Part shown: one piece after another, positions 7,973 through 15,781 of the stretch
How positions within the stretch are numbered: position 1 is the first letter of the stretch
How the letters are laid out: each line of letters starts with the position of its first letter
Assembly (NCBI RefSeq): GCF_033763495.1
Contig: NZ_JANRKL010000190.1
Coordinates: forward strand, 1 to 64,000
Source of the DNA: Haliscomenobacter sp033763495
GTDB lineage: Bacteria > Bacteroidota > Bacteroidia > Chitinophagales > Saprospiraceae
Length of the DNA stretch: 64,000 nt
Direction: 5' to 3'
Translations under genes and position numbers: made by a program
Notes under the pieces: model-generated
The model's input: only the letters and a program-made list of their open reading frames with translations
The model's database searches: none
What the model was told of the DNA's origin: nothing

Positions 7973-8506
7973 TCAATCCAAGGCCTCCTGCCGAAAATGC
8001 CGCTCCATTATTTTTTCTAAATAGAACTGGTCCAGCGCGTCAAATGAATTGATTTGGGTACTATCCACATCGTACACCGCAATCAGCTCACCTTTCCCAT
8101 CAAATACTGGCACCACAATCTCCGAAGCCGAATTGGGGTCACAGGCGATGTGCTCGCTGCCTTGTGCCAGTGCATGAACATTCCCTACCAGTTGCGTTTT
8201 TTGCTCCCGTGCCGCTTTGCCACATACCCCCCGGCCAAATTCGATGTGCAAACAACCCAAAGTGCCTTGGTAAGGCCCTACCGAAAGTCGACCATTTTTG
8301 ACCACATAAAAACCGGCCCAATAATAATAAGGCAGGTAAGTTTTCAACACGGAGTTGATGGTTGCCATTTTGAGGATGCGGTCGGTTTCGCCTCCCAAAT
8401 TGGCATCAATGGCGACTACTGCCTGTTCGTAAGCGGCTTTTTTGGCCTCCGCATCCAGATTGAGCGAAGGTTTGATGAAATAGGGCATTTCTGCGGATGC
8501 GGACAT
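7973..8506 (-). CDS. Free methionine-R-sulfoxide reductase (GAF domain)
   Basis: A 177-aa GAF-domain protein. The fRMsr signature is complete: YWAGFYVVKNGRLSVGPYQG near residue 61, then three conserved cysteines in LGCLHIEFGRGVCG and HIACD, followed by SEIVVPVFDGKGELIAVYDVDS. Known enzymes of this type reduce free Met-R-sulfoxide in the cytoplasm using these cysteines. The N-terminus could begin at residue 1 or at Met7 without affecting the domain. Confidence 0.88.
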   Translation of the reverse strand: MSASAEMPYFIKPSLNLDAEAKKAAYEQAVVAIDANLGGETDRILKMATINSVLKTYLPYYYWAGFYVVKNGRLSVGPYQGTLGCLHIEFGRGVCGKAAREQKTQLVGNVHALAQGSEHIACDPNSASEIVVPVFDGKGELIAVYDVDSTQINSFDALDQFYLEKIMERHFRQEALD

Positions 8507-8551
8507 GGTACTTCTTTTTGCAAGAATACAAAAAAGGGGAAAAAAAGTTCG

Positions 8552-9169
8552 TTAGGCCAAACTGGGTTTAGCCCTTCTGATGATCCACTCCGCCACCAAC
8601 AAATTAGGCACCCAGCTCAGCCAGGCGATGATCGGATAAGCGAAGTCGAAACTCATGCCCAAAGCGCCCAGGAACAGGGGCATCCACAAGCGTAGGGTGA
8701 CTGCCCCAAAACAAAGGGCGTAACTGCGGGTCATCCAGTTTTGATGCTCGGCAATGTCGCGTTTTTTGATGGCCAGAAAAGCCTTCGCCGTTGTATAGAG
8801 CCACAAAAAGCCCAAGGCAGCAAAACCCATTTGCGCCCACACCCCTCCGCTAGCCGCAAAGGCGATGCCAAGACCCGCAACTCCGCTCAACATGACCGAG
8901 GCTATGTAACCCTTACCCAGGTTGCGGTGCAAGGACAAGTGTTTTTGCCGCAAGCTGGATAAGAACTGCGTGCAGCCACTCAACAAAGCCAAACCACCCA
9001 AAGTGATGTGGGTATAAAAACCCACTTGCCACAAACGATTGCTCAACAACTGCGCTGATTTGGAGCTCATCAGGCCATTACTCATGTCAAATAGGAAGTA
9101 AACGAGCGGGTACAACCCAATGGAGATGGCAAAAAAAAGGAAAATAGGCGTGAGTACTTTTGATTTCAT
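8552..9169 (-). CDS. DUF2306 family integral membrane protein
   Basis: A 205-aa protein with about six hydrophobic helices. The DUF2306 signature is visible: HRNLGKGY near residue 81 and HQNWMTRSYALCFGAVTLRLWMP near residue 142, a His/Arg-rich stretch typical of the family. The function is unknown. It lies 45 bases upstream of the fRMsr gene on the same strand, so co-transcription is possible. Confidence 0.82.
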   Translation of the reverse strand: MKSKVLTPIFLFFAISIGLYPLVYFLFDMSNGLMSSKSAQLLSNRLWQVGFYTHITLGGLALLSGCTQFLSSLRQKHLSLHRNLGKGYIASVMLSGVAGLGIAFAASGGVWAQMGFAALGFLWLYTTAKAFLAIKKRDIAEHQNWMTRSYALCFGAVTLRLWMPLFLGALGMSFDFAYPIIAWLSWVPNLLVAEWIIRRAKPSLA

Positions 9170-9198
9170 AAATAATTGTTTGCTTAAAGATGTAAAAA

Positions 9199-9405
9199 TT
9201 GAGCTTGTCCCCTAAATCTAAACCAAATTATTGTCGGGATGGGCTGGTGGTTGGGATTTGGAAACGGACGGTTCAGAAGAATAAAGTGGTGGTGGAAGTC
9301 GAGTTTTTTGATTTGAAGGATGCGCTGGAGCTGAGGGTGATGGAAAAAGTGGTGGCGGGTTTTGGGAAGTTTTTGGGCTTGGAGGTGGTGGTGAGGGCAA
9401 CAAAA
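9199..9405 (+). pseudogene. Fragment of winged-helix DNA-binding (AlkZ-like) protein C-terminus
   Basis: The open frame from 9199 has no ATG and encodes only about 65 meaningful residues. DGLVVGIWKRTVQKNKVVVEV followed by a predicted amphipathic helix resembles the C-terminal end of winged-helix DNA-binding (HTH_42, AlkZ/YcaQ-like) proteins, in which a VDGxVVGxWxR strand precedes a similar helix. The N-terminal 300 or so residues are missing. The frame runs on into the azoreductase fragment, so a deletion has joined the tails of two genes. Confidence 0.45.
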
Positions 9406-9407
9406 AA

Positions 9408-9632
9408 ATGTTTTGTATCTCCTCCAGGGGGAATGATTATGGTGCAGGTAGTCCAATGCATCAATTTGATTTTCAAGAGCCCTATTTGAGAGGTGTTTTT
9501 GGCATGGCTGGAATACATGACATCAGTTTTATCACTGCTCAACCGATGGATTATGATCCAGGTATTACACAAAATGTGCTGGATGGTGCCAAAGCAGAAG
9601 CGGTGTTGATGGCTCAGAATAGTGATTTGTAA
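9408..9632 (+). pseudogene. C-terminal fragment of FMN-dependent NADH-azoreductase
   Basis: Residues 5 to 70 match the C-terminal part of AzoR-type flavoproteins: SSRGNDYGAG, then a DFQEPYLRGVFGMAGI helix/strand and DISFITAQ. The FMN-binding N-terminal half (about 120 residues) is absent and the fragment starts directly at the end of the winged-helix remnant. It therefore cannot form an active enzyme. With 9199-9405 it forms a small gene graveyard. Confidence 0.65.
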
Positions 9633-9720
9633 AATTTGATCAGAGCCCCTATCATATGACCCTTTAAGCGCATGGAAGGTGGTAAGATGGGCATTTCAAA
9701 TCAAGATTTGAGCTCCTTTT

Positions 9721-10014
9721 TTGCGTTTAAAGGCTCCCACCTTGATCCGCACCCAATACCTCAAGGTTTATCAAATCACCTATAAAATTTACGGATTGCT
9801 GAACCGCAAACCCGTGGGCAGTTTCCCCGCTGCGAAAATGTTGCTAGAACTGGCAGAGGAGCAACACCCGCAATCAGCGATTGTGTTTGCACATTGGGGA
9901 GATTATTTCCTCAAAATGCAGGATCGGGCGGCGGCGATTCGGGCCTATGAACGGGCAGATCAGTTGGATCCAAGTGATGAGGGAGTGGTGAAGGTTTTAA
10001 GGGGGGTGAAGTAG
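9721..10014 (+). pseudogene. TPR-like C-terminal fragment, probably a gene remnant
   Basis: The frame begins with TTG and encodes 97 residues. The second half contains a recognisable tetratricopeptide unit (HWGDYFLKMQDRAAAIRAYERADQLDPSD). The first half (LIRTQYLKVYQITYKIYGLLNRK) looks like the end of another domain. There is no convincing start codon, and the frame is preceded by an inverted repeat, cctttaagcgc near 9661 with gcgtttaaagg at 9722-9732. The simplest reading is the tail of a longer protein whose front has been lost. A short real gene cannot be excluded. Confidence 0.4.
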
Positions 10015-10039
10015 AGAGCTTGATAGAGGTGGAATATTC

Positions 10040-10102
10040 AATTTCTGCCACCGCGAGTGGCAGAAATTGTCCTTCTGATTCTCGTACCAGTTGTGCGAGA
10101 AT
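10040..10102. terminator. Two tandem hairpins at the 3' end of the Rpn gene
   Basis: AATTTCTGCCAC (10040-10051) pairs perfectly with GTGGCAGAAATT (10057-10068) around a 5-base loop. ATTCTCG (10078-10084) pairs with CGAGAAT (10096-10102). They lie 20-80 bases beyond the Rpn stop codon at 10122 on the minus strand and just after the plus-strand TPR remnant, so they probably act as 3'-end structures. Confidence 0.6.
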
Positions 10103-10121
10103 TTCAACCACAAAATTATCT

Positions 10122-11126
10122 CTAACTGAATCTTCCTTGATTGGAGTCTATCTTTAGCTTCGCTTCTTCCTGACTTAGCCCTTCGTCTAGTAAAGTCTCC
10201 TGAATGATGACCCTCACATCTTCCAAGGGCAAATCCACCAGAATAGCCACCTTTTCAAAGGAGAATTCTTGAAGACTCCAGAGTTTTTTGGCAAACTCGC
10301 GTTTTTCCAGGGCAATACCTTCAACAATGCCTAGTTCTCGCCCTTGTTCCAGTCCTTGTTCCAGTCCTTGTTCTAGTCCTTGTTGCTTCACATCTTCCAG
10401 AATAGCTTCAATGAGTCCCATAGGTTTGTCTACTTGAGTTAATGCCATCAAATCTTGTTCAAAAATAACTTCAATTTCTGAATTTGTAAAGGGCAAATAG
10501 AATTTTATAAAGTTGATGATCAGGCTGATTTTATCTCTGGGGATATTGCGCATTTTGAGCCTTTCAATTAAGTTTAGCTTGAGGGCACGGAGCGCCTGGT
10601 CATCTGCAGGTTGGTCTAAATATTGCCAGGCAGCTTCCATAATGGCTGCAAAAGGATTCGGATTTTGGCTCAATTCGGCTGGGGAATGCTCGCACAAAAC
10701 AAAAGTGTTGAATTTATAAACCAACTCTGTGCCAAAAAAAGAGGCTCGATATTCCTTAAAATGATGCTTGTGTTCCCAATCTGTGTAAATAGCTAACGCT
10801 GTGACTGGTCGTTGAAATTTATCGCCGATGCGATAAACACATTCATACATGCGACGATCAAAAAAAGGATCGGAATAACCCTGCACTTCTACATGGATCA
10901 AAAACCAAACTTCTTCGCCATCTTTTAACCACACTTTAATGAGCTTATCCGCATGCCTATGACGACTAGGGTTTTCAGGCAACAACTTTTGCAACTCGGT
11001 ATCGAGAAACTCAAAACCGCGTTCAAAATCAATTAAATCTGCATATTCGGCAAAGAAAAACCGAATGAATTCATCGATTAAACTTTCGATAATGCCTTTC
11101 CAGAGAGCGTCTTTTGAAATGTGCAT
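10122..11126 (-). CDS. Rpn family PD-(D/E)XK nuclease / putative transposase
   Basis: A 334-aa protein of the Rpn (PDDEXK transposase-like) group. The nuclease core is visible around residues 45-85: an acidic stretch, DKLIKVWLKDG, then LIHVEVQG, giving the E-x-Q variant of the active site. Residues 250-265 are a GLEQ repeat encoded by near-perfect 12-bp tandem repeats (10342-10377). The C-terminal LWSLQEFSFEKVAILVDLPLEDV unit, a small helical segment, is shared with the pseudogene at 34 kb. A close paralog lies at 47.6 kb. Rpn proteins promote RecA-independent recombination in E. coli; here the role is inferred. Confidence 0.85.
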   Translation of the reverse strand: MHISKDALWKGIIESLIDEFIRFFFAEYADLIDFERGFEFLDTELQKLLPENPSRHRHADKLIKVWLKDGEEVWFLIHVEVQGYSDPFFDRRMYECVYRIGDKFQRPVTALAIYTDWEHKHHFKEYRASFFGTELVYKFNTFVLCEHSPAELSQNPNPFAAIMEAAWQYLDQPADDQALRALKLNLIERLKMRNIPRDKISLIINFIKFYLPFTNSEIEVIFEQDLMALTQVDKPMGLIEAILEDVKQQGLEQGLEQGLEQGRELGIVEGIALEKREFAKKLWSLQEFSFEKVAILVDLPLEDVRVIIQETLLDEGLSQEEAKLKIDSNQGRFS

Positions 11127-11197
11127 TTGGGGGTATTGAAGAGTGCAAAATAATTAAAGTTTTAAAATAAAAAAAATAAAACTATTTTTTGCGCAAA

Positions 11198-12076
11198 TCA
11201 ATCAAACCAAAAATACTTCCAATGCTTCTCCTCGGCTTCGTGCATCGCATACCAGCCTTGTGTAGCCTCCATTTGTTCTTGCGACCAAATCAAAATCCAT
11301 GAAGCATGGCTAGGCATGATGTGCTGATCCAATTTGTTGTACATGACAAATTCCCTGGTACCGAAGTTGTCGAAAAAGAACCTGGGTTGTTCAAAGCACA
11401 AATTGTAAGCCTGGCCATTTGGCGTGTAGTAGAATTTTTCAATACCAACAATCCCGGGGTGATAGTCTGGCCATACCGCAAAAAGTGAAGCAGGATAACT
11501 GCCATGTTGGAGGCGGTGGCGTTCAATGGCCTCAATGAGTTCCTTGCTTTGAGAAATGGCGTATTCCCTGCTAAAGTTGGTTGCAGATTTGGAAAAAGCG
11601 ACCTGAAAGAATACCAGGATCAGCGGGATGGCCAAGAGGGACAAAGGGACATAATTCAGCCCTCCCGGCTCAGCATTTTTCCAGGTTCTAATTTTATGCC
11701 TTGTTTTCAACATCAGAAAAAGCCATAGAGCCAACGCAGATAAACCTACCAAAACGCTATACCCAAACAAGACCAAGAAGGTTCCTGGAATGGCTATGAA
11801 AGAGAGGCCAATCACCGAAGCCCAGGCAAAATGGTGCCGCAGATTTGAAGTGGGTACATTGCGTTTTCTTCGAGATTCTTGCTTTATTTCATACCTCAAC
11901 CATAAAACACCTATGGGAATCAGCAATAGTCCAAACCCGCTCCATAACTGCAACAGGGTGGAAATGGGCAGGGCTAAAGCTTCATACTTTCCGGGGAGAT
12001 AGGGATAAAACATAAGCGACCCTACCAAAGTGCCGATTGCCCCAATCGTCATTGAATGCCGAAATAATGTCCGCAT
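11198..12076 (-). CDS. Membrane protein paralogous to its upstream neighbour
   Basis: A 292-aa protein with about five hydrophobic helices in the first 180 residues, followed by a soluble C-terminal domain of about 110 residues. That domain begins with a helix (SKELIEAIERHRLQHGSYP) and a YNLCFEQP strand, and ends in KYFWFD. It is similar to the C-terminus of the protein at 12091-13143 (KTESLISAIETYKIQKGQYP, YNLSFQQ, RYYWMD), so the two are tandem paralogs. It lacks the permease-prefix N-terminus of its partner. The function is unknown. Confidence 0.6.
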   Translation of the reverse strand: MRTLFRHSMTIGAIGTLVGSLMFYPYLPGKYEALALPISTLLQLWSGFGLLLIPIGVLWLRYEIKQESRRKRNVPTSNLRHHFAWASVIGLSFIAIPGTFLVLFGYSVLVGLSALALWLFLMLKTRHKIRTWKNAEPGGLNYVPLSLLAIPLILVFFQVAFSKSATNFSREYAISQSKELIEAIERHRLQHGSYPASLFAVWPDYHPGIVGIEKFYYTPNGQAYNLCFEQPRFFFDNFGTREFVMYNKLDQHIMPSHASWILIWSQEQMEATQGWYAMHEAEEKHWKYFWFD

Positions 12077-12090
12077 AGCCTAAGGTTTGA

Positions 12091-13143
12091 TTAATCCATC
12101 CAGTAATACCGCCAATGTGGTACCTTGGCGTCAAAGCTGGCGTAATGTCCTTTGATATTGTGGATGTTGGCCCGGTTGTAAACCACCAGCTCGTCGGTAG
12201 CACCCAGTTGTTGCTGAAAAGACAAGTTATAAGTTTCTCCAATTTTTTCATACTGATACTCCATACTGCCCATGATGGCAGGACGAGGTATTTTGCTGAG
12301 GTAGTTGGGTTGCAGGTCTGAAATGGATTCAGGGTATTGCCCTTTTTGGATTTTATAGGTTTCGATCGCGCTGATTAGGGACTCCGTTTTTTTGATTACA
12401 TAATTACGGCTGTACTGACTTACGGGTACCACCAGGCTCATGTGCACAATGAAAGCGACCAAAGGGATACTCAACAAGTACAAGGGAATTGGGTTAAACC
12501 TTTTCTCAGTTTCTCTTCGCAATTTGTTCAGTTGTGGAATGATTTTCCACAAGGCCAAAGCCAGCAAAATGGCAGAGGGCAAAAGGCCGTAGGCACCTTT
12601 CGTTAACACCAAGCCTAATGTCAGCACCAGAAAAGCACAACAGACCACCATCGCCGCAATTGCAAAATAGTACCCCGAGCGCCAATAGTTGTTTACTTGA
12701 TTGCTTTGCCTCAATTTTTTAAATTCTACAATGGTCCAGGCAATACTGATGGGTGCCAAAAAGATACCCACAATCGCTCCAAAAAATCCAAATACAGAAA
12801 AAGCCGTCGCAACCTGATTCGGTGGGCCAGGCACAAAGCGTAGTAAAATGAGTGCTGCAAAAAGTAAGTTCAATCCAATCAGTTTAACCCAGTGTGAAGT
12901 ATACATTTGTTGAAAAGGATAAAAGGTGAGTTGATAAAAATTCCCCATGATCTCTGGTCTAAACAGCAGTAACACATCCAGTACAAAGTGCCATTTGGCC
13001 TGATTAAAGCCATATTCTTCTACATTCAAGTGGAACTGTTCGAGTAAATCGCCTTCAATTTCTTCCTGGAAATCCGGGTGGCAAAACCAGCGAAATACCT
13101 GTAGCAAGATTCGTGGTGGATTGGGATTTTCGGTACCTTTCAT
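12091..13143 (-). CDS. Permease-prefix-domain membrane protein
   Basis: About 350 residues. The first 70 (PPRILLQVFRWFCHPDFQEEIEGDLLEQF...) look like the permease prefix domain 2 that precedes MacB-like ABC permeases in Bacteroidota. Here it is followed not by an ABC permease but by six or so helices and a small C-terminal domain like that of the downstream paralog. The start at 13143 lies 1 base after the PadR stop, whereas a longer frame to 13173 would overlap. PadR and permease-prefix genes are commonly coupled, so PadR probably regulates this unit. Confidence 0.65.
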   Translation of the reverse strand: MKGTENPNPPRILLQVFRWFCHPDFQEEIEGDLLEQFHLNVEEYGFNQAKWHFVLDVLLLFRPEIMGNFYQLTFYPFQQMYTSHWVKLIGLNLLFAALILLRFVPGPPNQVATAFSVFGFFGAIVGIFLAPISIAWTIVEFKKLRQSNQVNNYWRSGYYFAIAAMVVCCAFLVLTLGLVLTKGAYGLLPSAILLALALWKIIPQLNKLRRETEKRFNPIPLYLLSIPLVAFIVHMSLVVPVSQYSRNYVIKKTESLISAIETYKIQKGQYPESISDLQPNYLSKIPRPAIMGSMEYQYEKIGETYNLSFQQQLGATDELVVYNRANIHNIKGHYASFDAKVPHWRYYWMD

Positions 13144-13144
13144 C

Positions 13145-13471
13145 TCAGTTGAAATTGAGTTTGGGCATGGCATTCCACAAAGAAAGCCGTTGTTCTTTGC
13201 TCTCCTTGATCACCTGCAAACCATAAGTGGAAATGGTGTAGTAGCGCTTGCGTTTGCCACCGCGCACCTTGGTGGCTTCGCCAAATTCAGAGCTGAGCAT
13301 CCCCTTTTCTTCCAGGCGTTTGAGTACGGTTTGGATGGCACCCAAGCTCACACTTCGATCGAGCCGGCTTTTGATCTCCTCGATGATGCTGAGCCCGTAG
13401 GCTTGCCCGTCCAAAATGGCGACCGTGAGCAACACGATTTCTTCAAATTCTCCAAGGTGGTATTGATCCAT
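13145..13471 (-). CDS. PadR family transcriptional regulator
   Basis: A 108-aa winged-helix regulator. Family features are EEIVLLTVAILDGQAYGLSIIEEI (helices 1-2), then SLGAIQTVLKRLEEKGML (recognition helix region) and the wing GGKRKRYYTISTYGLQVI. It belongs to the short PadR-s2 type without a long effector helix. It is the first gene of a tightly packed three-gene unit with two membrane proteins, which it likely controls. Confidence 0.9.
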   Translation of the reverse strand: MDQYHLGEFEEIVLLTVAILDGQAYGLSIIEEIKSRLDRSVSLGAIQTVLKRLEEKGMLSSEFGEATKVRGGKRKRYYTISTYGLQVIKESKEQRLSLWNAMPKLNFN

Positions 13472-13578
13472 TAGGCTATATTTACTACAAATGTAGTTAT
13501 TATTTTTATAAAAACTAGATTGTAGTTAAAATTCATTGTGATTTTTTTGACCTGATCAGGCATTTGAATCGCCAGCAA

Positions 13579-13601
13579 TTAGAAAAAATATTCTAATTTT
13601 G
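13579..13601 (+). promoter_or_regulatory. TetR operator overlapping a TAnnTTTG promoter
   Basis: TTAGAAAAAATATTCTAA (13579-13596) matches the palindrome TTAGAAA-N4-TTTCTAA with one change; the flanking AAT/ATT extends the dyad. It overlaps TAATTTTG at 13594-13601, which fits the Bacteroidota -7 consensus TAnnTTTG. The site lies 67 bases upstream of the two-gene operon ending in the TetR gene. The same palindrome occurs twice before hupS, which points to autoregulation by this TetR. Confidence 0.7.
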
Positions 13602-13662
13602 TAGGAAAGACCGGGCACGAAGCGTAATTTAAGTTTCGATTCACCAGACACAAAAGAGGGCC

Positions 13663-14019
13663 ATGCGCAAATTCTCTTTGAGTAAAGAAATGTACGCTCA
13701 GATGCTGGATGGTTTGAATAACCTCTACTTCTCGGACAAACTGGGGTTCAGCGATGACCTCAAATTCATTGCCAACGATTACTGGTTGGGAGATACTGCG
13801 GTTATTGAACAACTACAGCTCCGCAAGGGGCTTTGGGAAGTCAACCTTATTTTTGCCTACCCCTCTGCACCAACCCGTTTCCTCAAACGCCGAATTACTG
13901 CCCACGCCAGCCCCCAACGGGCGGCTCAAATGGCTTTTTACATGCGTCGATTGGCAGCTAAAGACCAACGTGGAACCATAAGCGTTAATATTGATGATTT
14001 TCATTTATCCTTAAATTGA
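13663..14019 (+). CDS. Unknown 118-aa protein, first gene of the TetR operon
   Basis: I do not recognise a family. The protein is soluble, with an N-terminal helical part, a central hydrophobic strand (WEVNLIFAYP) and a very basic stretch (RFLKRRITAHASPQRAAQM, residues 69-87), and it ends in an acidic tail. It is 7 bases upstream of the TetR gene and behind an operator-bearing promoter, so it is co-expressed with the regulator of the hydrogenase. It could be an accessory or sensing protein, but nothing in the sequence shows this. Confidence 0.6.
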   Translation: MRKFSLSKEMYAQMLDGLNNLYFSDKLGFSDDLKFIANDYWLGDTAVIEQLQLRKGLWEVNLIFAYPSAPTRFLKRRITAHASPQRAAQMAFYMRRLAAKDQRGTISVNIDDFHLSLN

Positions 14020-14026
14020 ACCTGAA

Positions 14027-14662
14027 ATGCCACAAATCGGCACCAAACAACGAATACTGGACGCGTCTGTGCTGTTGTTTAATCGAGAAGGACTGGCCAA
14101 TGTGCGTTTGCAGCAAATTGCCGATGAAACAGGTATCAGTGTAGGTAACCTGGCTTACCATTTCAAAAACAAGGAAGCAATTGTTACCGCCGTATATGAA
14201 TCCCTGTTTGAGGAACTCAAGCAAATTTTATCCACTTATTTGTCTCAACCCAGTCTCAGCGACTTTGACGATCAACTGCGTCGGTACTACTCTTTTTTTC
14301 GCAAGTACCGTTTTTATTTGATCGACCTTTTTGAAATCGAGCGCTCTTTTCCCGATATCATTGCCCAGTGGCACGAGTTTGTGGCCAAAATGATTTTGCA
14401 AATCCGCCGCCGGATCGACTACAGCATCCAACGAGGCGTCTTTGTGCCTGAGCCTACCAAAGGCTTGTACGATACCCTTAGTGACAACATCTGGATGACC
14501 ATCACTTTTTGGATTCCTCAACAAGTACTAAAGGGATTACCCTTGGATGAAAACTCCTTTAAGAGCGCCCTCTGGATCCAATTTCAACCTTACTTCACCG
14601 ATAAGGGCTTGGCAGAGTACCACGATACCATTGCGCCCATCGAAATTGACCGTGGAAAATAA
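14027..14662 (+). CDS. TetR/AcrR family regulator, probable repressor of the hydrogenase
   Basis: A 211-aa regulator. The N-terminal TetR helix-turn-helix is clear at residues 6-55 (TKQRILDASVLLFNREG, then LQQIADETGISVGNLAYHF). The C-terminal 150 residues form a helical effector domain without further identity. It lies between two sets of an 18-bp palindrome, one on its own promoter (13579) and two ahead of hupS (14665-14705), so it most probably represses both units until an effector binds. The effector is unknown. Confidence 0.88.
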   Translation: MPQIGTKQRILDASVLLFNREGLANVRLQQIADETGISVGNLAYHFKNKEAIVTAVYESLFEELKQILSTYLSQPSLSDFDDQLRRYYSFFRKYRFYLIDLFEIERSFPDIIAQWHEFVAKMILQIRRRIDYSIQRGVFVPEPTKGLYDTLSDNIWMTITFWIPQQVLKGLPLDENSFKSALWIQFQPYFTDKGLAEYHDTIAPIEIDRGK

Positions 14663-14664
14663 GA

Positions 14665-14705
14665 TTAGAAAAAAGTTTCTAAAAAAATTAGAAATTATTT
14701 TCTAA
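14665..14705 (+). promoter_or_regulatory. Tandem TetR operators upstream of hupS
   Basis: Two 18-bp palindromes, TTAGAAAAAAGTTTCTAA (14665-14682) and TTAGAAATTATTTTCTAA (14688-14705), share identical half-sites TTAGAAA and TTTCTAA with 4-base centres. Their centres are 23 bp apart, close to two helical turns, which would allow cooperative binding on the same DNA face. They cover the expected -33 region of the hupS promoter. Confidence 0.75.
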
Positions 14706-14720
14706 TCCAGGAACAATGGT

Positions 14721-14728
14721 TATATTTG
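14721..14728 (+). promoter_or_regulatory. hupS promoter, -7 element
   Basis: TATATTTG fits the Bacteroidota TAnnTTTG -7 consensus exactly and lies 16 bases after the second TetR operator. The -33 region would fall on the operator, so binding there would block the polymerase. The leader to the hupS ATG at 14792 would be about 55-60 bases. Confidence 0.6.
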
Positions 14729-14791
14729 CTATCATGGCGAAACTTCCGTCATTTGTTTTGACATTTTTCCTGATCGCAAAAAATCATTACC

Positions 14792-15772
14792 ATGGCGAAC
14801 ATACTCTGGCTCCAGGGCGGAGCTTGTAGTGGCAATACCATGTCGTTTCTCAATGCCGAGGAACCCACAGTGGTCGAGCTCATCACTGATTTTGGCATCA
14901 ATATCCTCTGGCATCCCTCCATCGGCCTCGAAATCGGGGATCAAGTTCATGATCTACTGAATGACATCCTCGCAGGGAAAGTTCAATTGGACATCTTCGT
15001 ATTCGAGGGTACTATCATTCAGGGTCCCAATGGAACTGGAACCATGAACTACTTCTCTGAACGCCCAATGCAAGATTGGGTGAAGGAACTGTCCAAAGTG
15101 GCGGGGTACGTCGTAGCGATTGGGGATTGTGCCACTTATGGCGGGATTCCCGCAGTTGCGCCCAACCCGAGTGAGTCTACCGGGATGCAATTTTTAAAAA
15201 CCCACAAAGGAGGATTCCTGGGGCCAGATTACGTCTCCAAAGGTGGCCTTCCCGTCATCAACATTCCTGGCTGCCCTGCCCATCCTGACTGGGTCACTCA
15301 AATTCTGGTAGCCATTTCAACTGGTCGTATTGGCGATATTTTGATTGACGAATACCATCGTCCCAAAACCTTCTTTACCGATTTTGTACAAACGGGTTGC
15401 CCCAATGCCATCAGTTTCTCCCAAAAAGTAGATGGTGGATTTGGCAAACGCGGCGGTTGCCTGTTCTACGAGGTAGGTTGCCGTGGCCCAATGACCCGCG
15501 CAAGCTGCAACCGGATTTTGTGGAACCGCACCTCCAGCAAAACCCGCGCCAATCACCCTTGCTTGGGTTGCACCGAACCAGGATTCCCTCACCACGACCT
15601 GAAAAAAGGAAGTGTGTTTAAAACCTTGAAATACCTGGGCTTTTTGCCACAGGATGTTCCTGCGGGCACCTCCAAACTGGCCTATTACACCCGGGCAGGT
15701 TTCGAAAAAGTAATGGGTAGCGTAGAAAAAGTAACCGGTACCAACAAAGTCCATTTTGACACCTCTAAATAA
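14792..15772 (+). CDS. hupS: [NiFe]-hydrogenase small subunit, group 2a type
   Basis: A 326-aa electron-transfer subunit of an uptake hydrogenase. It has no Tat signal and starts directly with the flavodoxin-like fold, so the enzyme is cytoplasmic. The N-terminus (LWLQGGACSGNTMSFLNAEEP) closely resembles cyanobacterial HupS. Probable cluster ligands are C12, C113 (GDCATYGG) and C161 (PGCPAHPDW) for the proximal site, and C203, C223, C230, C239, C257 and C260 for the others. Only one Cys is present where most small subunits have CxxC at the proximal cluster, which is consistent with a 3Fe-type centre as I recall for mycobacterial Huc (group 2a). It is followed by hupL after 9 bases and controlled by TetR operators. 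Confidence 0.93.
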   Translation: MANILWLQGGACSGNTMSFLNAEEPTVVELITDFGINILWHPSIGLEIGDQVHDLLNDILAGKVQLDIFVFEGTIIQGPNGTGTMNYFSERPMQDWVKELSKVAGYVVAIGDCATYGGIPAVAPNPSESTGMQFLKTHKGGFLGPDYVSKGGLPVINIPGCPAHPDWVTQILVAISTGRIGDILIDEYHRPKTFFTDFVQTGCPNAISFSQKVDGGFGKRGGCLFYEVGCRGPMTRASCNRILWNRTSSKTRANHPCLGCTEPGFPHHDLKKGSVFKTLKYLGFLPQDVPAGTSKLAYYTRAGFEKVMGSVEKVTGTNKVHFDTSK

Positions 15773-15781
15773 TCCATCGTC

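Noticed and set aside
10342..10383. 12-bp tandem repeats, CRISPR-like at first sight
   Set aside because: The repeats are contiguous and in frame, coding for GLEQ in the Rpn protein. There are no spacers and no cas genes.
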